64,000 nt of DNA from JAGQNT01 sp964426605 (GCA_964426605.1 CAYRQK010000002.1:1-64000); one strand, 5' to 3'. Numbered from the stretch's first letter, positions 52,084 to 61,843 are shown. The notes: a model not told the origin generated them from the sequence alone. Program-made: numbers and translations.

Positions 52084-52659
52084 CTATTGACTGAGCAGTG
52101 GTTCGAGCTGGGCGGCAAATTGCGCAAAATCTTTATACACAAACGCCTGCATACCAACTGCCCTGGCTGCATCGACATAATCCAGGCGATCATCGGTGAA
52201 GACGCACTCTTGCAGCTCTACTCCCAGCCGGTCGGCTGTTATGCGATACGCTTCCATCTCTGGTTTGGCGTAGCCAATCTCGCTAGAAATAATCACCTCG
52301 TCGAAATAATAAGCCAGCTCATTGTTTGGGAAGCGCCGCGCAATGCCCTGCTCGGTAATGTTGCTGAGCATAGCGGTCTTGTGGCGCGGACGCAGTGTCT
52401 TTATGTATTCCAGTAGTGGCTGATTGCGAACTTCGCCCTCTTGGATCTGCCGACGATACTCGTCAACACTGATCCCCAGCAGATCGGCCACTTGTCTCGT
52501 CGAATCTTCGGGGGCGATAATGCCCTTGTTGGCGGCATACACGATGGACCGCATATCGTGGACCTTATCCGGTTCGCGCGCCTCAAGCTGGCCTACTATA
52601 ACGCTGAGCGCATCGGTCAAGATGACACCAAAACAATCAAAGACAACTGCTTTAATCAT
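52084..52659 (-). CDS. HAD-superfamily hydrolase
   Basis: 191 aa. Motif I VFDCFGVILTD has Asp8 but Cys where the second Asp normally lies (DxD becomes DCF), which is typical of HAD-IA members that use DxF; motif II is TAMLSNIT, motif IV FTDDRLDYVDAA. Helical cap domain of about 80 residues. TGATACAAT ends 6 nt before the ATG. Substrate unknown. Confidence 0.85.
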   Translation of the reverse strand: MIKAVVFDCFGVILTDALSVIVGQLEAREPDKVHDMRSIVYAANKGIIAPEDSTRQVADLLGISVDEYRRQIQEGEVRNQPLLEYIKTLRPRHKTAMLSNITEQGIARRFPNNELAYYFDEVIISSEIGYAKPEMEAYRITADRLGVELQECVFTDDRLDYVDAARAVGMQAFVYKDFAQFAAQLEPLLSQ

Positions 52660-52728
52660 AGGGCCATTGTATCAGGATAATGTGCCTACGCTTGCAATTC
52701 GAGCCAAACACTCTACACTCCTTGCAAT

Positions 52729-53598
52729 ATGAACGAGATACAGCTTGTAGGTATCCTCAATATAACTCCCGATAGTTTCAGCGACGGCGGATTCTACGAT
52801 ACGACCAAAGCGGCGCTCACGCACGTCGATAACTTATTCGAACAAGGCGCGACCATCGTCGACGTCGGTGCAGAGTCGACTAACCCCGTCAAAACTGAGA
52901 AACCACTGTCGAGCGAACAAGAAATTGAACGACTAATCCCTGTACTCGAGCAATTACTGCCCCGCTATCCAGGCCGCATCTCAGTCGACTCACATCACCC
53001 AGAAACGATCGCTGCTATCGCCGACAAGTTCGGTTCGACCTTTATCGCCAACGATGTAACTGGCATGAATAACCCAGAGATGCGCGACGTGGTAGCCGGA
53101 TACGACCTATCATGCGTCGTCAGTCATCTACCGTCTCGGTTTGGCACAAACATACAGGCCGCCCATACCGACCCTGGATGTAGTCCAGGCACCGTACTCG
53201 AGGAACAACTAGAGCGGCGACACCAGCTGATTCAGCTCGGTCTAGCGACGGATAAGATCATCCTTGATCCTGGCCTCGGCTTCGGCAAAACTCCGCTTGA
53301 GAACTGGCAGCTATTGCGATACGGTCGAGCCGTACACGGCTATTTCCCCGAGGCCAGGGTCATGATCGGCCACTCACGTAAACGGTTCTTGGCTCACAGC
53401 GAATATACCGGTGCACTACCCGAGAGTCTAGGCACCGTCAATGCTCAAACCGCCCTCGAAATACGCTATTCGGACGCTCGTAATCGCTATGCCGCCAAAG
53501 TCGCCCTCGCTCACGGTGCTAGCTTGTTGCGTGTCCACTCGCCTACCATCTACTCTGGAATGGCAGTGGCACACGGCCAGCTAGCAGGCGTACAATAG
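52729..53598 (+). CDS. folP: Dihydropteroate synthase
   Basis: 289 aa TIM barrel with GILNITPDSFSDGG, DVGAESTNP, VSVDSHHPET-like ISVDSHHPE, NDVTG, LDPGLGFGK and IGHSRKRF. It joins p-aminobenzoate to 6-hydroxymethyl-dihydropterin diphosphate. The C-terminal RVHDV is changed to RVHSP; Arg and His are kept. No other folate gene is nearby. TACACT ends 9 nt before the ATG. Confidence 0.9.
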   Translation: MNEIQLVGILNITPDSFSDGGFYDTTKAALTHVDNLFEQGATIVDVGAESTNPVKTEKPLSSEQEIERLIPVLEQLLPRYPGRISVDSHHPETIAAIADKFGSTFIANDVTGMNNPEMRDVVAGYDLSCVVSHLPSRFGTNIQAAHTDPGCSPGTVLEEQLERRHQLIQLGLATDKIILDPGLGFGKTPLENWQLLRYGRAVHGYFPEARVMIGHSRKRFLAHSEYTGALPESLGTVNAQTALEIRYSDARNRYAAKVALAHGASLLRVHSPTIYSGMAVAHGQLAGVQ

Positions 53599-53638
53599 AC
53601 AGATGATACGTAACAAACCGAGGTATTAGCACGGCACC

Positions 53639-54109
53639 ATGAAACTACGCTACGAGACCGGTACCGCAACACTTACACACTTCATCGTCATCATGCTGCT
53701 GGCATTTGTAGGTGGCATTGCATCCATCGCCAGCCAGTGCCACAACAGTGGCTTTGCCGATTGCGCCCAAGGCTCTATCAGCACGTTCATATACGTACTG
53801 CTACTGGCTTGCTGGTTCGGTTTTCTGGCAATGCTCGGTTATGCCGCACAGGACCAACGTAGCCACCGACTGGCACGCGTATTAATTATTGCCGAATTGA
53901 TGGTGGCATTTATCGCCCTATTTAACGCTCGTCATTTTCCGAACTTATTGGGACTCATCACGAGCATCGTCGATGCTGGCTTTGCGGCCTGGATCATTAT
54001 GTTGGCGTACCGATTGAGCCGATCAAAGGGTGGCCGCATACTGGCCAAGACACCTGCTCGGCCACGACGCCGGCCGCCCACACCCTCAAAAAAGACAGAG
54101 GCTAGCTAG
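53639..54109 (+). CDS. Integral membrane protein, 156 aa
   Basis: Not recognised. Four hydrophobic helices (about 12-34, 48-70, 80-98, 103-124) and a basic, proline-rich tail (RPRRRPPTPSKK). It starts 40 nt after folP and may share its transcript. Confidence 0.65.
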   Translation: MKLRYETGTATLTHFIVIMLLAFVGGIASIASQCHNSGFADCAQGSISTFIYVLLLACWFGFLAMLGYAAQDQRSHRLARVLIIAELMVAFIALFNARHFPNLLGLITSIVDAGFAAWIIMLAYRLSRSKGGRILAKTPARPRRRPPTPSKKTEAS

Positions 54110-54156
54110 CCTAGGAACCGGCTCGGCAAACTCTCGCCGCCGACCGATAACATACG

Positions 54157-56808
54157 TCATAGCTCACCCCAGTTGTCACCGATGGTGGTGTCGACCGTCA
54201 GTTTGACGGGCAGTTCGTAGATATTCTCCATGGTATCTTTGAGTAGCGTTGCGACTTGCTCGGCAACCCCAGCCGGACATTCCACCAAGATCGAGTCATG
54301 GATTTGCAGCAATTGCTTACAGCCACCGTGTTGAGCGCGCAGCCGTTCGTCTACTTCAACCATGGCAAGTTTCATGATATCGGCTTCGGTACCCTGAATG
54401 GGCATATTGATGGCCGCTCGCTCGGCCGCTTGGCGCACCATAAAATTACTAGAGTGAATATCCGGCATCGGTCGACGACGACCAAAAATCGTCTCCACGT
54501 AGCCCTCGCGGCGGGCAAAATCGCGAATAGTATCGGTGTAGTCAAAGAGCGGCTTACGCAGCTCTTTGTAGCGATCAATGAAGTGCTTCGCCTGGTCAAA
54601 TGTCATGCCAGCAGCAATCGCCAATCCGTGCGGGCTCATGCCGTACAAAATACCAAAGTTCACGACCTTGGCTTGGCGGCGCATCTGTTTGGTGACGTCC
54701 TCTAGCTCCCGACCATAGACCTGGGCGGCCGTGGCCGTGTGCACATCGGCGCCGTTATTGAACATATCGATAAGCTCTCTATCGTCGGCCAAAACAGCGG
54801 CCAAGCGCAGCTCGAATTGGCTGTAGTCAGCACTGACCAGTTTGTTGCCCTTGCCGGCCACAAAAGCCGTACGCACCCGGCGCCCCAAATCGGTGCGGGT
54901 CGGGATATTCTGCAAATTCGGGTCATTGCTACTAAGCCGGCCACTCTGGGCAATGGTTAACGCAAATGTGGTATGCACGCGTGAGTGTTCATCGACCTGC
55001 AGCGGCAAGGTATCGACATAAGTACTCTTGAGCTTAGCAACCTCACGATATTGGGTGATGAGATCGATGATCGGGTGCTGACCCCGCAGCTTATCCAACT
55101 CCGACGCAGCAGTTGAGTAACCGGTTTTCCCTTTTTTGATCCCTTGTTTTGGTAGATCCAGCGTATCGAACAAGATCTCTGCTAGCTGCGTGGGGCTAGC
55201 GATGTTAAATTCTCGGTCGGCAAAGCCGTAGATTTGTTGTTCGTAGTCGGAAATAGCGTCGTCAATCTCGACCGCAAATCTTTTAAGGTACTCCGTGTCC
55301 AGCTGAATACCTTCGTGTTCCATACGGGCCAGCACCGGGATGACCGGGTTGTCGATGTTTTCTAACAGAGAAGGCAGCTTTGCTATACTTTGTATAGCAT
55401 CGGATTGGACATGATGTAATTGCTTGATAGCGGCAATGATCTCGGCGGCCCGAGCAATAGCCTCGTCCTTGTCCATGTCCTCAAAAGGCGAACCATCATA
55501 GCCGATATTGCTAGCGGCCACGTCGGTCAGCGACTGCTCACGCAACAGCGCATTCAGGTCGAAGGCAGCCATCAATATATCGTGGCCGACCGGTGGCATA
55601 TCGGATACACCCAGGGTCAGCAGTACCTCGAGTGTACTCTTAAGGTCGTAGCCAACCAGTGGTGATGTCTCTGTAAATAGCTGTAAATGCTTGGCGTCTA
55701 ACTTAGTTAAATCAAGTGTGTAGACCGTCTTGCCGTCAGTACTGACAGTCAACAGCTCCGGATCGCGGCCATGCTTACCACGCGAGCGTGAGTATACATA
55801 TAGCTGCTCCGACTTGGGCAGCTTGAGGTCCTTGAGTTTGGCATCGCTGTCGATGAGCACGTTGGTGCCAATCTTGAGTGGCCCCGCCCCTGTGGTCTCA
55901 CGATGCGAATCAATTTTGACCTGCATGACTTCGGGCAGTTGTCGCGCCAATGACCTAAATTCAAGTTTTTGTAGTAAACCCAGCAGCTTTTCTGGACTAC
56001 ATTTACTACCATCGACCTCGTCCAGATCGAGTTTCAGCGGCGCGTCAGTCCAGATGGCCGCCAGTTGTTTGCTCAAGTACGCCAGGTCTTTGCCAGCCAC
56101 GAGCTTGCGCGCCAACGAATCTTTGATGAGTGCCGTATTTTCATAAACACTATCGAGCGTCTGGTATTCCTGCAGCAGCTGCACGGCACCCTTCTCACCG
56201 ATGCCTGGCACGCCTGGAATGTTGTCTGACGAGTCGCCTTTCAGCGACTTGAGGTCCAAAAATTGCTCAACCCGTATGCCATACTTAGCCGTGAAACTTT
56301 CTGGTGAATACAATTCTATGTTACTGAGACCTTTTTTGAGCGCAAAGACTTTGACGTGGTCGTTAATCAACTGCAACATGTCAAGATCAGAGGTAATAAG
56401 CATGGTATCGATGTCTTGGGCCGTGGCCTGCACCGCCAGTGTACCCATGATGTCATCAGCTTCGTAATCGTCCAGCTCATATAGTGGCCAACCAAAAGCG
56501 CTCAGCAGCTCGTGCAGCACCGGTATTTGCTCATAAAAATCAGGGGGTGGCGGTTTGCGGCCGGCTTTGTACTCCGGGTATAGCTCCAAGCGGCGGCGAA
56601 TATTGGTCTTGGGCTTGTCCCAAGCCACCGCTACGTAATCGGGTTTGAGTTGGCGAATGACTTCCAGCGCCATGGTGGCAAAGCCAAATACACCGCCAGT
56701 CGGCGTACCGTCTTTGGTCGCCAAGTTGGGCATGGCGTAATACCCACGGTAAAACACCGACTTGCCGTCAATGATCGCTAACTTCTTACGCGTTGTCTCT
56801 TCTGCCAT
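54157..56808 (-). CDS. polA: DNA polymerase I
   Basis: 883 aa. N-terminal 5'-3' exonuclease/FEN domain (1-290: VAWDKPKTNIRRRLYPEYK-type region, DDIMGTLA, GDSSDNIPGVPGIGEKGA), middle domain, and family A polymerase (about 480-883) with SADYSQFELRLAAVLADD (motif A), RRQAKVVNFGILYGMSPHGLA (O helix) and LQIHDSILVE (motif C). The middle 3'-5' exonuclease has lost its catalytic acidic residues (no DxE at the first site), so no proofreading. TATACT (56815-56820) ends 6 nt before the ATG. Confidence 0.95.
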   Translation of the reverse strand: MAEETTRKKLAIIDGKSVFYRGYYAMPNLATKDGTPTGGVFGFATMALEVIRQLKPDYVAVAWDKPKTNIRRRLELYPEYKAGRKPPPPDFYEQIPVLHELLSAFGWPLYELDDYEADDIMGTLAVQATAQDIDTMLITSDLDMLQLINDHVKVFALKKGLSNIELYSPESFTAKYGIRVEQFLDLKSLKGDSSDNIPGVPGIGEKGAVQLLQEYQTLDSVYENTALIKDSLARKLVAGKDLAYLSKQLAAIWTDAPLKLDLDEVDGSKCSPEKLLGLLQKLEFRSLARQLPEVMQVKIDSHRETTGAGPLKIGTNVLIDSDAKLKDLKLPKSEQLYVYSRSRGKHGRDPELLTVSTDGKTVYTLDLTKLDAKHLQLFTETSPLVGYDLKSTLEVLLTLGVSDMPPVGHDILMAAFDLNALLREQSLTDVAASNIGYDGSPFEDMDKDEAIARAAEIIAAIKQLHHVQSDAIQSIAKLPSLLENIDNPVIPVLARMEHEGIQLDTEYLKRFAVEIDDAISDYEQQIYGFADREFNIASPTQLAEILFDTLDLPKQGIKKGKTGYSTAASELDKLRGQHPIIDLITQYREVAKLKSTYVDTLPLQVDEHSRVHTTFALTIAQSGRLSSNDPNLQNIPTRTDLGRRVRTAFVAGKGNKLVSADYSQFELRLAAVLADDRELIDMFNNGADVHTATAAQVYGRELEDVTKQMRRQAKVVNFGILYGMSPHGLAIAAGMTFDQAKHFIDRYKELRKPLFDYTDTIRDFARREGYVETIFGRRRPMPDIHSSNFMVRQAAERAAINMPIQGTEADIMKLAMVEVDERLRAQHGGCKQLLQIHDSILVECPAGVAEQVATLLKDTMENIYELPVKLTVDTTIGDNWGEL

Positions 56809-56814
56809 GCTCTT

Positions 56815-56820
56815 AGTATA
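56815..56820 (-). promoter_or_regulatory. -10 box of polA
   Basis: TATACT, gap 6 nt to the ATG. Confidence 0.6.
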
Positions 56821-56844
56821 GCCCAGCGCTTATCAATAACTACT

Positions 56845-57891
56845 CTACTCAAGGTCGAGGAAGTTCTGGAGCTGGTCTTTGTTCTCGGGAGTCCGCAGTT
56901 TTCTCATGGCGAGCACCTCTAATTGGCGGATACGCTCGCGCGTTACACCGTAGACTTCACCAATTTCACCAAGTGTCTTGGGGTTGCCATCGGTCAGGCC
57001 ATAACGCATATCAATGATACCAGCGTCGCGCGGAGTGAGCGTCTCTAGGATGGCCGAAAGATGACTACGTAATTCGTTAAACCTCACCAACTCAACAGCA
57101 TCAACTGCCCCTTGATCTTCGATGACGTCACCGAGTTCGGCGTCACCATCCTTTCCCAGGAGCATGTGTAAGCTAATTGGATCTTGATTGTAGCTCTGTA
57201 TCTCCGTAAGTTTCGCGGTCGTCATATCAAGCTCCCCAGCCAGTTCTTCGGTGGTAGGCTTGCGGCCCAAATCTTGCAGCATCTGACGCTGGACTCGGAC
57301 CATCTTATTGATAACCTCTGTCATATGAACTGGAACCCGAATAGTCCTACCCTGATCGGCGAGCGATCGGGTGATAGACTGTCGAACCCACCATGTAGCG
57401 TAGGTGCTGAACTTGTAGCCCTTTTTGTAATCAAACTTCTCGACTGCTCGGTTAAGCCCGATGTTGCCCTCCTGAACAATATCTAAAAACTGCATGCCTC
57501 GCCCCGTATAACGCTTGGCTAGTGACACCACCAGGCGTAGGTTAGCTTCAATCATATGGGCTTTCGCCCGCTGGCCCTCAGCAACCATATACTCTAGCTC
57601 TTCCGTCGTCGCCACCCCTCCAAGCCGCTGTAGTTTAACACGAACTCGTTCCTCTCTTTCCAGCTCAGGATTCAGAATATACTGCGCCAATAGCCCAGCT
57701 TCAATGTCCTTAGATAGTTCCACTTCCAGCTCAGCATTAAGCAGCGGTACCCTACCGATCTGTTGCAGATAATCTTTTACCGGGTCGGCTGTAGCGCCAG
57801 CTACACGCAGGACTCCTGGGGTGGCGTCTTCCCGACTATCCATCACAAACGTCTCTAGTTCTGACCCTCGATCAGCAGCCTCTATACTCAT
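56845..57891 (-). CDS. Second RpoD-type sigma factor, actinobacterial-like
   Basis: 348 aa with sigma regions 1.2 to 4 and no long region 1.1. Region 2 [34 protein letters not shown] is standard. Region 3-4 reads [23 protein letters not shown]...[31 protein letters not shown], which matches the pattern I know from actinobacterial SigA/SigB/HrdB. The main rpoD at 62.9 kb is a distinct type. AATACT ends 6 nt before the ATG. Likely an alternative or stress sigma acquired from an actinobacterial host or relative. Confidence 0.88.
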   Translation of the reverse strand: MSIEAADRGSELETFVMDSREDATPGVLRVAGATADPVKDYLQQIGRVPLLNAELEVELSKDIEAGLLAQYILNPELEREERVRVKLQRLGGVATTEELEYMVAEGQRAKAHMIEANLRLVVSLAKRYTGRGMQFLDIVQEGNIGLNRAVEKFDYKKGYKFSTYATWWVRQSITRSLADQGRTIRVPVHMTEVINKMVRVQRQMLQDLGRKPTTEELAGELDMTTAKLTEIQSYNQDPISLHMLLGKDGDAELGDVIEDQGAVDAVELVRFNELRSHLSAILETLTPRDAGIIDMRYGLTDGNPKTLGEIGEVYGVTRERIRQLEVLAMRKLRTPENKDQLQNFLDLE

Positions 57892-57956
57892 ATCAGAAGT
57901 ATTGTTCGGCTTTTGGCCTCATTTTGCAAGCATGAGCAGAAATCTTTCTTTACCGC

Positions 57957-57962
57957 TATACT
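57957..57962 (+). promoter_or_regulatory. -10 box of the P-type ATPase gene
   Basis: TATACT, gap 6 nt to the ATG at 57969. Confidence 0.6.
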
Positions 57963-57968
57963 AAGCGT

Positions 57969-60806
57969 ATGAAATCAGTGGGAACTGACAAACGACTCAA
58001 CTACTATCGGCAGAGCCCCGACGATGTCGTAGCCGAACTCAATACAAACCGGCAAGGCCTCACAAATCCCGAGGCCAAACGCCGCCTAGGGCAACATGGG
58101 GCTAACGCTCTCGTCCGCTATAAGGGCGAATCTATGTTCACAACGCTGGTGCGCCAGTTCAAGAGTCTGTTTGTGATTATATTATTAATCAGTGCAGCCT
58201 TCTCTATCTACGTTGGTGACGGCAAAACTGCAGCTATATTAATAATAATCGCGCTCATGAACGCCACCGTTGGCTTCCTACAGGAGCACAAGGCCGAAAC
58301 ACTGCTAGCCAGCCTCGAGAAACTGCTGGTACCGCAAGCAAAGGTACTACGTAGTAGTCAACTCAAGGTAGTCGATAGTAGCGAGCTGGTACTCGGCGAC
58401 ATCGTACGTATCGAGGCCGGCGACAGCGCCCCAGCCGATCTGCGTCTCCTCGAGGAAGATGAGTTAACCACTAACGACTTTGCCCTGACCGGCGAAAGTA
58501 ATCCTACTCGCAAATTTGTACACGCCATCTCGCGCAATGTGCCGCTGGCTGCCCGTCAAAATTTGGTGTTCATGGGGACCACCATCGCCACGGGTGCAGC
58601 AACTGGCATCGTGGTTGGTGTGGGCATGCACACCGAACTGGGCCGCATCGCTAGCTTAGCCCAGAGTACTGAGAGCGAGGATTCGCCGCTGCAAAAAGAG
58701 ATGAATAACCTGGCCAAGCGTCTGACCCAGGGCACTATTATATTGGCCGCCATCCTGACTGTCGTTGCTTTGCAAGCCGACCTTGGCGTCAAGGCCGCAC
58801 TGCTGTTTGCCATCAGTATTGCCGCCGCCATGATCCCTAATGGTCTGGTGGCCGAGGTTAACATCACCTTGGCGCAAACCGCCGGGCGCATGGCTAAGGC
58901 TCGAGCCCTCGTCAAAAAACTGTCAGCAGTCGAAACGCTGGGTGCCACCAACATCATCCTGACCGACAAAACCGGCACCCTCACTAAAAATGAGATGACC
59001 GTCGAACACATCGCCATCGGCAAGTCGCTGTTCAACCTCAGCGGCACTGGCTACGAAACCAATGGTGAGGTACTGGACAAGCACGGCAAGCCACTAAGGC
59101 CCAAGGACGTGGCAGCTATCCAGCTCTTTTTTGAGACCGCGGCACTGGCAAGCAATGCTAAGGTCAATCCACCCGACGACGACCATGCCAGCTGGTACGT
59201 ACTGGGTGATCCGACCGAAGGCGCGCTTATCACCATGGCCCGCAAAGCCGGTGTCGACATCGATGCACTCGAGGCCGCCCACGCCGAAATCAAGGAATTC
59301 CAGTTCGACTCTGGCCGTAAACTCATGAGTTCCGTTCGTAGTTATGGCGATAAAACCATCGTGTTCGTGAAGGGTGCACCAGAAGCCTTATTGGAACGCA
59401 GCACCAATTTATGGGACCACGGCCTGACACGCAAGCTCTCGGCCCGCGACCGCGAATACTTTTTGGACTACAGCGAAACAAAAGCCAAGGCTAGCATGCG
59501 CAACCTGGGCTTCGCCTACCGTATATATAATAAAAAGCTCAAGTTGAGCGACCTTAACATGGATGAGGTCGAGAGCAAGCTCACCTTCCTGGGTGTGGCC
59601 AGTATGGTTGATCCGCTGCGTGAAGCCGTGCCGGCCGCCATGCTGGCTGCACACGGTGCACACGTGCGTATCTCGGTCATTACCGGCGACTACCCTACTA
59701 CCGCCCAAGCTATCGCTGCGCAGGCCAACCTAGCCAGCAAAGGCCAAGACATCGTCGTGATCATGGGTGAGGAGCTGCCGGGCCTACACGACAGCCAGAT
59801 ATCCGAGCTAGTGGAGCGTGGTGGCGTCGTCTTCAGCCGGGTAGCACCAGAGGACAAATTACGCATCGTGGAAATCGCCAAACACAGCGGCAAGGTCGTA
59901 GCCGTAACCGGCGACGGCATCAACGATGCCCCGGCACTCAAGCGTGCCGACATCGGCGTGGCCATGGGTCGCACTGGCACCGATATCGCCAAAGAGGCCG
60001 CCGACATTGTACTGCTGGACGACAGCTTCGACACGCTTGTGGGTGCTATCGAACAAGGCCGACTGACATTCGCCAATATTAAAAAGGCCGCCCGCTGTGC
60101 CCTGACCGACAACGCTGGCGAACTCATCCTCATCCTCATCAGCTTGGCTATGAATGCTATTTTCCATATCCCTATCGCCATCACCGCCATCCAAATTTTG
60201 GCTATCGACGTCATTGCCGAAATGTTTCCTATCACCGCGCTTGGCTGGGATACTGCCAGCGGTCGCAAACTAATGCACGACAAACCACGGCGCCTACGTG
60301 ACCATATCATCAACACCGCGGCCGTTCGCGAATTCCTGGGGTTCGGCCTGCTGAGTGCCGCCTTGGCCTACATCAACTTCTTATGGTTCTTCGCCCGCCA
60401 GGGCCTCAGCCCACGCTACATCGACACCACCAGCCACTTATACATGCAGGCTACCATCCTTACCTATGTCACACTGGTGCTGTGTCAATTCATCAATCTG
60501 TTACTCGTGCGTACCGACGAACACGAGCCGTTCTTCAGTACATACTTGTGGAGCAACAAAAAATTGCTCATTGCCTTCGGCATATCTATCTTCTGTATCC
60601 TCAATCTAGTCTACAATCCAGTCGTCCAGCCATACGTACGCGCGGTCGCCCTCAGCTGGCATGACTGGCTGACCGCCCTGTTAGCCGCCGGTATATACCT
60701 GACGATACGTTTGGTAGTGCGCACCGAACGCAAGCACTACTCCCGCCACGCTGTCATCCAACTACATCACGAAGTTCACGGTCACGGCTCAGGCGCCCGC
60801 GTATAA
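57969..60806 (+). CDS. P-type cation-transporting ATPase (P2-like)
   Basis: 945 aa, ten predicted helices. Actuator TGES (DFALTGESNP), phosphorylation site DKTGTLTKNEMTV, hinge TGDGINDAPALKRADIGVAMG. The helix-4 ion site reads IPNGLVAEVN rather than PEGLP, so the acid that binds Ca2+ or Na+/K+ in relatives is replaced by Asn; ion specificity cannot be inferred from this. Ends 5 nt before the convergent kinase gene. Confidence 0.93.
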   Translation: MKSVGTDKRLNYYRQSPDDVVAELNTNRQGLTNPEAKRRLGQHGANALVRYKGESMFTTLVRQFKSLFVIILLISAAFSIYVGDGKTAAILIIIALMNATVGFLQEHKAETLLASLEKLLVPQAKVLRSSQLKVVDSSELVLGDIVRIEAGDSAPADLRLLEEDELTTNDFALTGESNPTRKFVHAISRNVPLAARQNLVFMGTTIATGAATGIVVGVGMHTELGRIASLAQSTESEDSPLQKEMNNLAKRLTQGTIILAAILTVVALQADLGVKAALLFAISIAAAMIPNGLVAEVNITLAQTAGRMAKARALVKKLSAVETLGATNIILTDKTGTLTKNEMTVEHIAIGKSLFNLSGTGYETNGEVLDKHGKPLRPKDVAAIQLFFETAALASNAKVNPPDDDHASWYVLGDPTEGALITMARKAGVDIDALEAAHAEIKEFQFDSGRKLMSSVRSYGDKTIVFVKGAPEALLERSTNLWDHGLTRKLSARDREYFLDYSETKAKASMRNLGFAYRIYNKKLKLSDLNMDEVESKLTFLGVASMVDPLREAVPAAMLAAHGAHVRISVITGDYPTTAQAIAAQANLASKGQDIVVIMGEELPGLHDSQISELVERGGVVFSRVAPEDKLRIVEIAKHSGKVVAVTGDGINDAPALKRADIGVAMGRTGTDIAKEAADIVLLDDSFDTLVGAIEQGRLTFANIKKAARCALTDNAGELILILISLAMNAIFHIPIAITAIQILAIDVIAEMFPITALGWDTASGRKLMHDKPRRLRDHIINTAAVREFLGFGLLSAALAYINFLWFFARQGLSPRYIDTTSHLYMQATILTYVTLVLCQFINLLLVRTDEHEPFFSTYLWSNKKLLIAFGISIFCILNLVYNPVVQPYVRAVALSWHDWLTALLAAGIYLTIRLVVRTERKHYSRHAVIQLHHEVHGHGSGARV

Positions 60807-60811
60807 ACCCC

Positions 60812-61408
60812 TTATTCAGTACCAAAGAGTTGTTTGTCGATAAAGACTTCGAATTGTTCCAAGTCAGTGCCATCGTTCAGCAGCAAAATGTCTGAGCGCT
60901 GTTTGACCCCAGACATGTTGAGATTAGCCTCGTCACCGCCCGGCGGAGTGTGCATTTCTATCTCTTCTTCGATCAAAAACTGCTCATAAGTCTTGGAGTC
61001 TTCTGCCGCGCGGCCACGGGCCACCAAGTTAGCCTGAATCCGCTCGTAACGGGCCTGAGGGCTGGCATCAACCCACACGACAATTCCACCCAGTTCGTGG
61101 ATACGATCGGCCTCGTGTGGGTTACGCAAGCTCGCCACTGCCAGCCCAGCATACTTATCTTCTAGACTCTTATACTGATCGTACGCGCGATCTATTAGTA
61201 CACCGTAGCCGTACTGTCGTCGCCATTCAGCACTAATCAGACGCAAGTTCTCGCGGTCAGCTGCAATCTCGCGCCGTTTAGCCTCGCCGCGCAGTAAATC
61301 CGTCACCGATACGAACAAGAAATTATGCTTGAGTGCCAAGGTGTGCCCCACCGAGTCTTTGCCCGCTCCGTTGGTACCCGATAAACCGATGATTTTGAAT
61401 GCTGCCAT
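60812..61408 (-). CDS. P-loop nucleotide/dephospho-CoA-kinase-like protein
   Basis: 198 aa. Walker A GLSGTNGAGKDSVG at the N-terminus, then LLRGEAKRREIAADRENL and VASLRNPHEADRI, and VVWVDASPQARYERI: the layout of the dephospho-CoA/nucleoside monophosphate kinase group (AAA_18-like). Substrate not determinable. TGT-TAGAAT ends 8 nt before the ATG, and GAGGG lies in the gap. Confidence 0.75.
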   Translation of the reverse strand: MAAFKIIGLSGTNGAGKDSVGHTLALKHNFLFVSVTDLLRGEAKRREIAADRENLRLISAEWRRQYGYGVLIDRAYDQYKSLEDKYAGLAVASLRNPHEADRIHELGGIVVWVDASPQARYERIQANLVARGRAAEDSKTYEQFLIEEEIEMHTPPGGDEANLNMSGVKQRSDILLLNDGTDLEQFEVFIDKQLFGTE

Positions 61409-61477
61409 TGCCCTCTATTCTAACAGATGCGGAAGTTGTCGCTTCATCTCAAATTCACAACGCATAGCCCCGCTTCA

Positions 61478-61505
61478 TTGACAAAAACTATAAATAATGT
61501 AGAAT
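61478..61505 (+). promoter_or_regulatory. Promoter of the cysteine-rich locus
   Basis: TTGACA (61478-61483), 16-nt spacer, TAGAAT (61500-61505). The likely transcription start coincides with an ATG at 61511 that opens a 14-codon ORF (61511-61555), a possible leader peptide. Confidence 0.6.
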
Positions 61506-61517
61506 TATACATGCTTT

Positions 61518-61823
61518 TTGGACACATTGTTCCAAGATGGCGCCGACAGGCGTAAAGGTACCCGAACCATAGCCCACCCGGCTATCTCTTCGGAGCCTTC
61601 GGTTTCACAATTTTCCACCCACCGCACCATCTCTTTGAAGGAGTTGAGTACATTGTCGTACGGCGACAAGAACAGTGGCAAGAAGAGCTGCAGCGGTTGT
61701 TGCACGAGTTGCAAGGGTAAGGCAGGACGTTCCAGCTTCGGCGGATTGTCCACCACCTCCTGCAGCAAATGCAACAACACCAGCCACGTCCGTGGCTGCC
61801 CCGCGCGTCCAGCCGGTCGTTAA
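61518..61823 (+). CDS. Cysteine-rich small protein, unknown
   Basis: The frame begins with TTG at 61518 (101 aa), but AAGGAG at 61638-61643 sits nine nt before an in-frame TTG at 61653, giving 56 aa instead. The C-terminal half has seven cysteines spaced C-x2-C-C-x2-C-x16-C-x2-C-x8-C, with many Lys, Arg, Ser and Gly. This could bind zinc or form disulfides. I know no family with this spacing. It is driven by a good promoter and followed by a large hairpin. Unusual Cys density in an otherwise Cys-poor genome supports it; the lack of an ATG argues for caution. Confidence 0.42.
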   Translation: MDTLFQDGADRRKGTRTIAHPAISSEPSVSQFSTHRTISLKELSTLSYGDKNSGKKSCSGCCTSCKGKAGRSSFGGLSTTSCSKCNNTSHVRGCPARPAGR

Positions 61824-61843
61824 GTAGCAGTTCCCTCTCGGGA

